Below are positions 38,311 to 46,333 of a stretch of 64,000 nt of DNA, one piece after another. The number at the start of each line of letters is the position of its first letter. Position 1 is the first letter of the stretch. The position numbers and the translations under genes are program-made. The stretch is from NCBI GenBank assembly GCA_024234735.1, contig JACKNV010000004.1, positions 204,710 through 268,709 of the forward strand. The letters are read 5' to 3'. A model generated the notes under the pieces. It searched no databases and was not told where the DNA came from. It was given only the letters and a program-made list of their open reading frames with translations. The stretch is from Pseudomonadales bacterium. GTDB lineage: Bacteria > Pseudomonadota > Gammaproteobacteria > Pseudomonadales > Halieaceae.

Positions 38311-38384
38311 CGGCTCCGGCCGGGGAACTCTTTTCGTCTACTTCCCCGATACTCGTATTCGAAAAGAGTTCCCCGCCCGGATCC
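38311..38384. repeat. long hairpin repeat, copy B (inverted orientation)
   Basis: A 15-bp perfect stem (GGGGAACTCTTTTCG with its complement, 38322-38336/38360-38374) plus TCCGG pairs further out encloses a 23-base loop that carries the reverse complement of CGAGTATCGGGGAAG. Ends are CGGCTCC and GGATCC. It lies between mgtE and the convergent L,D-transpeptidase. Confidence 0.85.
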
Positions 38385-38502
38385 TCAGATCTGGCATCCG
38401 ACCAAGAGAATGCTCCTGGATGGTATAACGGAACGAGGGTCTGGGCGGGTTCGTTCTACGGCCATCAGCGAGAACACTGTTCAGTTAGTATGCCGGGATC
38501 GA

Positions 38503-38576
38503 GGATCCGGGGGGGAAAGCGTTTTCGATCGCGAGTATCGGGGAAGCGAGCGAAAACGCTTTACCGCCCGGAGCCG
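38503..38576. repeat. long hairpin repeat, copy C
   Basis: A 12-bp perfect stem (AAAGCGTTTTCG/CGAAAACGCTTT, 38516-38527 and 38551-38562) with a GC-rich extension surrounds a 23-base loop holding CGAGTATCGGGGAAG. Ends are GGATCC and GGAGCCG. It faces copy B in opposite orientation 118 bases away, in the same gap. No gene is seen between 38257 and 38604. Confidence 0.85.
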
Positions 38577-38604
38577 CTAGCACGAACCCAAACCAGAAGA
38601 CCTC

Positions 38605-40212
38605 CTAAAGCACAACACCAGCGTGCAACTGGCGCACGATATCGGCGTCGCGCTGGTACACGTCGCGGCGGAACACCACCTCGCCGTCTTCCAGAAACGC
38701 GGTGAAATACACGATCAGCACCGGGATCGGCGTGGCCAGGTAGGCGGTGGTGGTGGGGCCCGAGGCGTACAACTGCTCCACCTCGCCGCGGCGGGCGTGG
38801 TTGTCGTGGCCCAGCACCCAGTGCGCCAGCGCGCGCGGCTCGGAAAGGCGGATGCAGCCGGAGGAGAACACCCGCTCGCTCTTGTTGAACAACCCCTTGT
38901 CCGGGGTGTCGTGCAGGTACACGCTGTGGCCATTGGGCAGCATGAACTTGACCTTGCCCAGCGCGTTCTTGTCGCCGGGGCGCTGGCGCAGGGTGAACTC
39001 CCCCGGGCGGATGGCGGACCAGTCCACCTCGGTGACCGGCAGGAAGGTGTCGCTGCCGGCCAGCTGCACCTCGTAGCCCGCCGCCGCCATCGCCGTCGGG
39101 TCGCCGCGCAACAGCGGCAGCTTGTCCTTCACGGCGATACTGTAGGGCACGTTCCAGTAGGGGTAGAACACCAGGTACCTGAGCGAACCGGCGAACACCG
39201 GGGTGCTGCGGTAGGGGCGCCCGACGATCACGTCCATGTCCAGTGCCGGCTCGCCGGCGTCCACCACCTGCAGGCGGAAGTCGGCGATGTTCACCAGGAT
39301 GTAGGTGGCCGGAAGCTGCCGCGGCAGCCAGCGCCAACGCTCCAGGTTGGCGTCCAGCTGGTCTATCCAGGAAAAGCGGTCGGCGTTGAGGATCTCCAGG
39401 CTGGCGGGGCCCACCAGGCCGTCGGGGTCCAGCCCGGCGTCGCGCTGAAACTCCTTGACCGCCGCCAGCAGCTCGGTGTCGTAGAACCCCGAGTAGGCGC
39501 CGGGCCCGTACAGCCGCAACTGCAGCTGGCGCACCCGCTCGCCGCTGTCCCCGGGGCGCAGCAGCGGCCCCGGCGGCACCGGTTGGGTGAAGACCTCGGG
39601 CTGGGCCGCCAGCTGCGCCTTTTTTTCCAGCAGCGCGCGGTACTGGGGGTGCTGCGGCCACAGGGGCTGCAGGGCTTGGCGGACATCGCCGCCGCCCGCC
39701 AGTAGGTCGCGGGCGAACTGCACCGCGTCCAGTTGCTGGCGCTCGAAGAACCAGTCCTCGTCCATGGCGCTGATCACGCCGCCATAGCGGTGGCGCGCCT
39801 GGGACAACAGGGCGTCGCTGTACAGCAGGTCCAGTTGCGCCACCGGCAGGCTGGCGGCGCCGAGGGCGTCGTAGTGGTAGTGGGCGGGCCGCAGCCCGTG
39901 GCCGGCGGACTCCTCGATCTCCGCCAGCAGGGCGGCGCGTTGGGTGGCCAGGGGGCCGCCCTCGAACCACAGGGGCTGGTACTGGTACGCCCCGTACAGC
40001 TCGGCCAGGGCGCTTATGTTGGCCAGCCCGCGCGGGTTCGCCAGGCCGGCCGCCTCGCCCAGCATTTCCACCTCGCGGCGCAGCTCGTCGCTGGTGCTCG
40101 CCTGCCCGGCCGCGGCCAGCAGCAACGCCAGCAGTAGCGCCAGGGGCAGGGACAGGAAGCCGGGCAGGGCCGGGATGCGGCGGGCGGGCGCGACAGGGTT
40201 CGAGGCAATCAT
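38605..40212 (-). CDS. ldtD: L,D-transpeptidase, YcbB/LdtD type
   Basis: 535 residues from the ATG at 40212 (a TTG three codons upstream is also possible). A signal/anchor segment (LPLALLLALLLAAA) leads to an N-terminal scaffold domain, a peptidoglycan-binding domain (about 215-275: LRPGDSGERVRQLQLRL, GFYDTELLAAVKEFQRDAGL) and the YkuD catalytic domain with His434 (YLHDTP) and SSGCIRL, nucleophile Cys453. It makes 3-3 cross-links in peptidoglycan and resists most penicillins. The call as YcbB rests on the domain order. Confidence 0.9.
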   Translation of the reverse strand: MIASNPVAPARRIPALPGFLSLPLALLLALLLAAAGQASTSDELRREVEMLGEAAGLANPRGLANISALAELYGAYQYQPLWFEGGPLATQRAALLAEIEESAGHGLRPAHYHYDALGAASLPVAQLDLLYSDALLSQARHRYGGVISAMDEDWFFERQQLDAVQFARDLLAGGGDVRQALQPLWPQHPQYRALLEKKAQLAAQPEVFTQPVPPGPLLRPGDSGERVRQLQLRLYGPGAYSGFYDTELLAAVKEFQRDAGLDPDGLVGPASLEILNADRFSWIDQLDANLERWRWLPRQLPATYILVNIADFRLQVVDAGEPALDMDVIVGRPYRSTPVFAGSLRYLVFYPYWNVPYSIAVKDKLPLLRGDPTAMAAAGYEVQLAGSDTFLPVTEVDWSAIRPGEFTLRQRPGDKNALGKVKFMLPNGHSVYLHDTPDKGLFNKSERVFSSGCIRLSEPRALAHWVLGHDNHARRGEVEQLYASGPTTTAYLATPIPVLIVYFTAFLEDGEVVFRRDVYQRDADIVRQLHAGVVL

Positions 40213-40355
40213 GGCGCGCAATTTACCACAAGCGCCGGGCCAGGCCCCGCAGTAAGTACCGGAATACGCCCAAACGGGCTAGACTCTTGCTGGGCGCCCC
40301 GGCCGGCGACACCCGGCCTTTTCCAGCAACCCCCGATAACACAGGCAAGGCGGCA

Positions 40356-40637
40356 ATGAATCTGAAACAGACCATCACCCTCTCCCCCGACGTCATCTCC
40401 CAGGAAGTCTCCGGCGAGACCGTCCTGCTGGACCTGCAGAGCGAGAACTACTTCGGCCTGGACGAGGTGGGCACCCGCATCTGGCAGCTTATCAAGGAAA
40501 CCAGCGACCTGGAGGCCATCTACCACACCCTACTGGCGGAGTACGAGGTGAGCGAGGAGCGCCTGCAGGGCGACCTCAACGCGCTGCTGGCTGAGATCTC
40601 CTCCCTGGGGCTGGTGACCCTGGAGCAGCGGGCGTGA
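40356..40637 (+). CDS. PqqD-like protein (RiPP-recognition-element fold)
   Basis: 93 residues from the ATG at 40356. ISQEVSGETVLLDLQSENYFGLDEVGTRIWQLI is split across the beta-hairpin and first helix of PqqD-family winged-helix proteins, which bind leader peptides in RiPP pathways. No precursor peptide or radical-SAM gene is adjacent. Its stop overlaps the GTG start of the molybdopterin oxidoreductase, so the two are translationally coupled. A chaperone-like role for that enzyme or a lost pathway are both possible. Confidence 0.75.
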   Translation: MNLKQTITLSPDVISQEVSGETVLLDLQSENYFGLDEVGTRIWQLIKETSDLEAIYHTLLAEYEVSEERLQGDLNALLAEISSLGLVTLEQRA

Positions 40638-42742
40638 GCCGCCGGCGCCACTACCGCGCCTGCCACCTGTGCGAGGCCATCTGCGGGCTGGTCATCGAGA
40701 CCAGCGGTGACGACATCGTCTCCATCAAGGGCGACCCCGACGACCCCCTGAGCCGCGGCCACATCTGCCCCAAGGCGGTGGCCCTGCGCGACATCCACGA
40801 GGACCCGGACCGGCTGCGCCGCCCGGTGAAAAAGCAGGTGGACGCCGACGGCCGGGTCAGCTGGCAGGAGATCGGCTGGGAGGAGGCCCTGGACACCACC
40901 GCCCGCCGCCTGGTGGAGATCCGCGAGCGCGACGGGGTGCACGCCGTGGGCGTCTACCTGGGCAACCCCAGCGTGCACAACTACGGCATGCTCACCCACC
41001 AGGGCGCGCTGTTCCGCCACTTTCGCACCAACAACCGCTACTCCGCCACCAGCGTCGACCAGCTGCCCCACCACCTGGCGGCCTACTGGCTGTTCGGGCA
41101 CAAGTCGCTGTTCCCCATCCCCGATATCGACCGCTGCGACTACTTCCTGATGCTGGGGGCCAACCCCATCGCCTCCAACGGCAGCATCTGGACGGTGCCC
41201 GACGTGAAGAAACGCATCAAGGCGCTCACCGCCCGCGGCGGCAAGCTGGTGGTGATCGACCCGCGCCACACCGAGACCGCGGAGCTGGCCAGCGAGCACC
41301 ACTTCATCACCCCGGGCAGCGACGCCCTGTTCCTGCTGGCGGTGCTCAACACCCTGCTCGCCGAGGATCTGGCACGGCCGCGGCACCTGGCGGCCTTCGT
41401 CACCGGCCTCGAGGAGGTGGCACGGGACATCCGCCAGTTCACCCCGGAGTTCGCCGCCGGGCACACCGGCATCAGCGCCGCCGACATTCGCCGCATCGCC
41501 CGCGAGCTGGCGGTGGCCGAGGCCGCCGTCTGCTACGGCCGCATGGGGGTGTCGGTGCAGGCCTACGGCGCGCTCAACCAGTGGCTGATCCAACTGATCA
41601 ACATCGCCACCGGCAACCTCGACCGCCCCGGGGGCTCGCTGTTCACCCTGCCAGCGGTGGACCAGGTACGGAACACCGGCCCCGGGGGCTTCGGCCGCCA
41701 CCGCAGCCGGGTGCGCGAGCTGCCCGAATTCGACCGCGAGCTGCCGGTGGCCGCCCTGGCGGAGGAAATCACCACCCCCGGAGAGGGCCAGCTGCGCGCC
41801 CTGTTCACCGGCGCCGGCAACCCGGTGCTGTCCACCCCCAACGGCCGCCAGCTGGACGAGGCCCTGGCGCAGCTGGAGTTCATGGTGTCGCTGGACCCCT
41901 ACATCAACGAGACCACCCGCCACGCCGACATCATCCTGCCGCCCACCTCGCCCCTGGAGCACGACCACTACGACATCGCCTTCCACATCAACGCCGTGCG
42001 CAACACCGCGCGCTACAACGAGCCGGTATTCGAGCCACCCGCAGGCGCCCTGCACGACTGGCAGATATTCACCGAGCTGGGCAACCGGGTGGCCGCCCTG
42101 CTGGGGCAGGAGCCACAGCCGGCCAGCCCGCCCCACGCGATGATCGACATGGGCCTGCAGCACGGGCCCTACCAGGAGCAGGGCCTGTCGCTGGCCATGC
42201 TGCGCGACAATCCCTCGGGGGTCGATTTGGGCCCCCTGCAGCCGCAACTGCCCCAGCGGCTGTTCACCCACGACAAGATGATCCGCTGCAACAGCCCGGA
42301 ACCGCTGGCCGACCTGCAGCGCCTGCAGCAGGCCTTCCAGCGCCCGCCCGGGGGGCTGCTGAAACTGATCGGCCGCCGCCACGTGCGCGACAACAATTCC
42401 TGGATGCACAACTACCGCCGCCTGGTAAAGGGCAGGTCGCGCTGCACCTTGCTGATGCACCCCGACGACATGCTCCACCGCGACATCGAGGACGGCACGC
42501 TGGTGACCCTGAGTTCCCGCGCCGGCTCGGTGCAGGTGCCGGTGGAGGCCAGCGAGGCGATCATGCCGGGGGTGGTGAGCCTGCCCCACGGCTACGGCCA
42601 CGGCCGGCCGGGGGTCAGGATGGCGATCGCCAGCGACCACGCGGGGGTGAGCTGCAACGATGTCACGGATGAGCTGGCGCTGGACGAACTGTCGGGAAAT
42701 GCACTTTTGAATGGCGTACCGGTGACGGTCGTTGCATCATAG
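40634..42742 (+). CDS. molybdopterin-dependent oxidoreductase with 4Fe-4S cluster
   Basis: 702 residues, GTG start. Four cysteines Cys10, Cys13, Cys17 and Cys45 (C-x2-C-x3-C-x27-C) bind an N-terminal 4Fe-4S cluster; then the DMSO reductase-type fold (DYFLMLGANPIASNGS, VVIDPRHTETAELA, PGSDALFLLAVLN, NRLPLE-like PPTSPLEHDHYD) and a C-terminal molydopterin-binding domain (VTLSSRAGSVQVPVEASEAIMPGVVS, in pieces). No twin-arginine signal, so cytosolic. Substrate unknown; formate dehydrogenase-like or assimilatory-type relatives are possible. Translationally coupled to a PqqD-like gene. Confidence 0.82.
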   Translation: MSRRRHYRACHLCEAICGLVIETSGDDIVSIKGDPDDPLSRGHICPKAVALRDIHEDPDRLRRPVKKQVDADGRVSWQEIGWEEALDTTARRLVEIRERDGVHAVGVYLGNPSVHNYGMLTHQGALFRHFRTNNRYSATSVDQLPHHLAAYWLFGHKSLFPIPDIDRCDYFLMLGANPIASNGSIWTVPDVKKRIKALTARGGKLVVIDPRHTETAELASEHHFITPGSDALFLLAVLNTLLAEDLARPRHLAAFVTGLEEVARDIRQFTPEFAAGHTGISAADIRRIARELAVAEAAVCYGRMGVSVQAYGALNQWLIQLINIATGNLDRPGGSLFTLPAVDQVRNTGPGGFGRHRSRVRELPEFDRELPVAALAEEITTPGEGQLRALFTGAGNPVLSTPNGRQLDEALAQLEFMVSLDPYINETTRHADIILPPTSPLEHDHYDIAFHINAVRNTARYNEPVFEPPAGALHDWQIFTELGNRVAALLGQEPQPASPPHAMIDMGLQHGPYQEQGLSLAMLRDNPSGVDLGPLQPQLPQRLFTHDKMIRCNSPEPLADLQRLQQAFQRPPGGLLKLIGRRHVRDNNSWMHNYRRLVKGRSRCTLLMHPDDMLHRDIEDGTLVTLSSRAGSVQVPVEASEAIMPGVVSLPHGYGHGRPGVRMAIASDHAGVSCNDVTDELALDELSGNALLNGVPVTVVAS

Positions 42743-42766
42743 CTCGAATTGGGTGCGGGTACTCGC

Positions 42767-42878
42767 TGGAGGCCATGCAAGGTATTCACACAGGACTCGC
42801 CGTGAATACATCCATGTAGGCTCGTATCGGCCATCCATGGCCTCTACGGTCCTGTGTGAATACCTTGCATACCCTCCA
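42767..42878. repeat. long inverted repeat (22-bp perfect arms)
   Basis: ATGCAAGGTATTCACACAGG plus AC (42775-42796) is matched exactly by its reverse complement at 42849-42870. Outside, TGGAGG and CCTCCA extend the pairing across a two-base mismatch. The 52-base interior carries further short palindromes (GGCCATCCATGGCC). It fills the gap between the molybdoenzyme and lemA, and looks like a miniature palindromic element with no coding capacity. Confidence 0.85.
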
Positions 42879-42918
42879 GGATCGAGCAAGGGAAGCAATA
42901 AGCAAAGGGGACAACAAT

Positions 42919-43515
42919 ATGGACGTATCGACGATAATTTTCTGGCTGGTGCTGCTGGGCCTGGTGATCTACGTCATCGGTATCTACAACACCCTGGTGC
43001 GGCTGAAGAACCGCTTCCTCAACGCCTTTTCCCAGATCGAAGTGCAACTCAAGCGGCGCTACGACCTGATCCCCAACCTGGTGGAGACCGCGAAAGCGTA
43101 CATGAGCCACGAACGCGAGACCCTCGAGGCCGTCACCGCCGCGCGCAACGACGCCGCCGCGGTGCTCAAGAGCATGAGCGAGGGCAACGTCGGCGGCGCC
43201 GAAGTGGCCAGGCTGGCCTCGGCGGAAAACGCCCTGCAGGGCGCCCTGGGCAAACTCAACGTCACCATGGAAGCCTACCCCGACCTCAAGGCCAGCGAGA
43301 ACATGCAGCAGCTGTCCGAGGAGCTGACCACCACCGAGAACCGCATCGCCTTCGCCCGCCAGGGCTACAACGACGCGGTGATGGAATACAACACCTACCG
43401 GCAGAGCTTCCCGCCGGTGTTCTTCGCCGGCAAATTCGGCCACCCCGATGACGCCGCCCTGCTGGAATTCGACGACACGGCGCAGATCCAGGCGGCGCCG
43501 AAAGTATCGTTCTGA
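42919..43515 (+). CDS. lemA: LemA family protein
   Basis: 198 residues from the ATG at 42919 (AAGGGG upstream; the longer frame enters the inverted repeat). One N-terminal membrane helix (IIFWLVLLGLVIYVIGIYN), then the helical LemA domain: RNRFLNAFSQIEVQLKRRYDLIPNLVET in the usual form, and ENRIAFARQGYNDAVMEYNT near the end. LemA proteins are membrane-tethered helical-bundle proteins, often beside M48 peptidases, as here. Role unclear. Confidence 0.9.
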   Translation: MDVSTIIFWLVLLGLVIYVIGIYNTLVRLKNRFLNAFSQIEVQLKRRYDLIPNLVETAKAYMSHERETLEAVTAARNDAAAVLKSMSEGNVGGAEVARLASAENALQGALGKLNVTMEAYPDLKASENMQQLSEELTTTENRIAFARQGYNDAVMEYNTYRQSFPPVFFAGKFGHPDDAALLEFDDTAQIQAAPKVSF

Positions 43516-43565
43516 GCTGGCCCCGGGCGGCCGCGGCCGCCTGAGCCGGGCATGGCTCGCGCCCG

Positions 43566-45554
43566 ATGAATTTCTTCGAACAACAGGATATTGCACGCCG
43601 CAATACCCGGGTACTGGTGGTGCTGTTTGTCGCCGCGGTACTGCTGCTGATCGTGCTGACCAACGCCGCCGTGGCCGGCTACCTGTGGTTCGGCCAGGAC
43701 TACAACGTCTACAGCGGCGGCCGCGGCGGGCTGCAGGGCTTTCTGGGCTATTTTTCCTGGGCGCGCTTCGGCGGCATCGGCCTGGCGGTGAGCGCCACGG
43801 TGGCCATGGTGGCGCTGGTGAAGTGGTGGCAGCTGTCCACCGGCGGCAAGGTGGTGGCCGAGAGCATGGGCGGCACCCTGATCGTGCCCGCCACCCGCGA
43901 TGCCGCCGAGCGGCGCTGCCTGAACGTGGTGCAGGAGATCGCCCTGGCGGCCAATATGCCGGTGCCGCCGGTATACGTGCTCAACGACGAGCGCGGCATC
44001 AACGCCTTCGCCGCCGGCATCTCCCCCGCGGACGCGGTGGTGGCGGTGACCCGGGGCACCATCGACCACCTCAAGCGGCACGAGCTGCAGGGGGTGATCG
44101 CCCACGAGTTCAGCCATATCCTCAACGGCGACATGCGCCTCAACATTCGCCTGGCGGCACTGCTCAAGGGCATCACCTTCATCGGCGATGTCGGCCATAT
44201 CCTGCTGCGCAGCAGCAACCGGGTGCGCAGCGGCGCCAGTGAGCGCAACGGCAACGGCGCGATGATGCCCATGCTGGGCCTGGCCCTGTGGCTGCTGGGC
44301 CTGGTGGGCGCGGGGGTGGCCGGCTTCATCAAGGCCGCGATCAGCCGCCAGAAGGAATACCTGGCCGACGCCAGCGCGGTGCAGTTCACCCGCAGCCCGG
44401 ACGGCATCGGCGACGCCCTGAAAGTCATCGGCGGCTACATCCCCGGCACCCTGGTGCACGCCGCCCGGGCCCAGGAGATGTCGCACATCTTCTTCGGCGA
44501 GATCGAGCACCGCCTGTGGCACGTGTTCGCCACCCACCCGCCGCTGGCCAGCCGCATCCGCCGGGTGGACCCGACCTGGAACGGCGAATACATCCAGCGC
44601 GACCTGCGCCAGTACGGCCGCCCCGACCGTCCCCTGGGTGCGGACGTGGGCGTGGGCCGCGCCGCCATCGTGGCCGCCGCCTTTGCCGCCGCGGCCGGCG
44701 GGCAGGCGGCGATCGAGCCGGATACCGGGCTGGAGGATGCGGCGGCGAGCGCGCCGGATGCCGATTTCGACAGCGCCGCCGACCAGCTTGAAGAGCGCAC
44801 CGCCGAGCGCGCCGAGATTCCGGTGGCCTTCGTGCGCCAGGCCCAGGAGCCGCTGGGGGCCCAGGCGCTGGTGTGCTGCCTGCTGATCCACCCCGGCGCG
44901 GCGCTGCGCCAGGCCCAGCTGGCCACCCTGGCCGAATCCGGCACCACCGGCCTCACCGAGCTGGTCACCACCCTGGCGCCGGGGGTGCGCGAGCTGGGCG
45001 CGCCGCGGCGCCTGCCGCTGCTGGAGTTGTGCCTGCCGGCGCTGAAGGCCATGTCGGCCCCGCAGTTCCGGCTGTTCAAGCGCACCCTGTTGCTGCTCAT
45101 CCGTGCCGACGGCCAGACCGAGCTGCACGAGTGGTGCCTGTACCAGCTGGTGCGCCACTACCTCGACCCGCAGTTCATCCAGGTGAAGCCCAGCCGGCCG
45201 CGCTACCGCAGCCTGCACAAGGTGGCCTACCACCTGCGGGTGGTGCTGTCGGTGCTGGCCCACGAGGGCAGCGGCGAAACCGCGGCGGTGTTCCGCCTGG
45301 CGGCGGACGAGCTGGACCTGCGCGCCCTGGCCATTCTCCCCCGGGAGCAGTGCAGCGTGGCCGCCTTCAGCCGCGCGGTACACGAGCTGGCCGACTGCTA
45401 CCCCCTGCTCAAGCCCCGCGTGCTCAAGGCCATGGCGCTGGCCGCCGGCGCCGACGGCCGCCTCAACCCCGCCGAGCGCGAGATCATCGCCAGCATGGCC
45501 GCGGTCATGGATTGCCCGGTGCCGGTAACGCCCGAAGGAATCCATCAGATCTAG
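43566..45554 (+). CDS. M48-family membrane metallopeptidase
   Basis: 662 residues. Two N-terminal membrane helices, then the M48 domain with HEFSH (His180-His184) and the third ligand in KEYLADASAV, as in HtpX/Ste24 relatives. After ATHPPLASRI come about 320 residues without peptidase motifs, partly alpha-helical and similar in feel to TerB-like domains (GADGRLNPAEREIIASM). It follows lemA by 50 bases; the lemA-M48 pair is a known arrangement, probably in membrane-protein quality control. Confidence 0.88.
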   Translation: MNFFEQQDIARRNTRVLVVLFVAAVLLLIVLTNAAVAGYLWFGQDYNVYSGGRGGLQGFLGYFSWARFGGIGLAVSATVAMVALVKWWQLSTGGKVVAESMGGTLIVPATRDAAERRCLNVVQEIALAANMPVPPVYVLNDERGINAFAAGISPADAVVAVTRGTIDHLKRHELQGVIAHEFSHILNGDMRLNIRLAALLKGITFIGDVGHILLRSSNRVRSGASERNGNGAMMPMLGLALWLLGLVGAGVAGFIKAAISRQKEYLADASAVQFTRSPDGIGDALKVIGGYIPGTLVHAARAQEMSHIFFGEIEHRLWHVFATHPPLASRIRRVDPTWNGEYIQRDLRQYGRPDRPLGADVGVGRAAIVAAAFAAAAGGQAAIEPDTGLEDAAASAPDADFDSAADQLEERTAERAEIPVAFVRQAQEPLGAQALVCCLLIHPGAALRQAQLATLAESGTTGLTELVTTLAPGVRELGAPRRLPLLELCLPALKAMSAPQFRLFKRTLLLLIRADGQTELHEWCLYQLVRHYLDPQFIQVKPSRPRYRSLHKVAYHLRVVLSVLAHEGSGETAAVFRLAADELDLRALAILPREQCSVAAFSRAVHELADCYPLLKPRVLKAMALAAGADGRLNPAEREIIASMAAVMDCPVPVTPEGIHQI

Positions 45555-45606
45555 CCAATTTGCCCGCCGCGGCGCCACAGCCATCACCCTGTGCTAATCT
45601 GAAACG

Positions 45607-45629
45607 ACCGCCGGCCGCAAGCCGGCGGT
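45607..45629 (+). terminator. hairpin after the M48 peptidase gene
   Basis: A perfect 9-bp stem (ACCGCCGGC/GCCGGCGGT) with loop CGCAA begins 53 bases after the stop. No T-tract, so termination is only possible. Confidence 0.4.
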
Positions 45630-45706
45630 GCCGGGGCAGCGCCAACGGACGGCGCGCCCCGCCTACAAGAAGTCGATTCCAGTACACCGAACAAGGAGGT
45701 TTGGCC

Positions 45707-46168
45707 ATGGAACACGCTCCCGCTATTCCCGGTTTTCCCGCTACTCCCGCTATTCCCACCCACCCGGCCCCGCTGCCGCAGGCCCGGCACTGGCATCGCC
45801 CCCCGGGCGACGGGCAGGCCCCGCCTGCGCCCAAGGCGCGCCACTTCCCGCTGTCGCGGACCACCGACAGGGTGCTGCAGATCCTGCTCACCGGCGACCT
45901 GTCGCGGCTGCGGGCGGAGTCGGTGGCCGAGACCCTGTGCATGAGCAGCACCACCCTGCGGCGGCGCCTGCGCGCCGACCACACGTGCTACCAGTTCCTG
46001 CTGGACCGCGCCCGCCAGTACCGCTGCGAGCGCCAGCTGCGGGAGATGTGGCTGCCGGGCAAGTGCCTGGCGGACGAGCTGGGCTACCTGGAGGTGAACA
46101 GCTTCTACCGCGCCTTCCAGCGCTGGACCGGCATGACCTACAGCCAGTACAAGCAGCATTACTGCTGA
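45707..46168 (+). CDS. short AraC-type helix-turn-helix protein
   Basis: 153 residues from the ATG at 45707, with AAGGAGG 8 bases before it. A proline-rich N-terminus (about 50 residues) precedes an AraC DNA-binding domain: SVAETLCMSSTTLRRRLRAD (first HTH) and LADELGYLEVNSFYRAFQRW (second HTH), ending TYSQYKQHY. No effector domain, so it may be constitutive or need a partner. It stands at the start of the exopolysaccharide region and may regulate it. Confidence 0.8.
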   Translation: MEHAPAIPGFPATPAIPTHPAPLPQARHWHRPPGDGQAPPAPKARHFPLSRTTDRVLQILLTGDLSRLRAESVAETLCMSSTTLRRRLRADHTCYQFLLDRARQYRCERQLREMWLPGKCLADELGYLEVNSFYRAFQRWTGMTYSQYKQHYC

Positions 46169-46200
46169 TATACCGGCAAAGCTGATTTCGATCATGTAAT

Positions 46201-46217
46201 GGGGCGAAAAACGCCCC
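46201..46217 (+). terminator. terminator of the AraC-type gene
   Basis: GGGGCG-AAAAA-CGCCCC hairpin 33 bases after the stop, followed by TCGTTG. Confidence 0.6.
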
Positions 46218-46333
46218 TCGTTGCCGCCGCAGCCGACCCGGTGACTTTCTGGTGTCACGAAGCTGTGTTCTACTGGGGTTTTTCGACCCGGCCTCCGCGT
46301 TACCCCGGCTACTAACAAGGTTCGCTGTCCGCC

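Noticed and set aside
43395..45587. A 730-codon minus-strand open frame opposite lemA and the M48 peptidase
   Set aside because: Mirror frame without motifs or ribosome site; both plus-strand genes are well supported.
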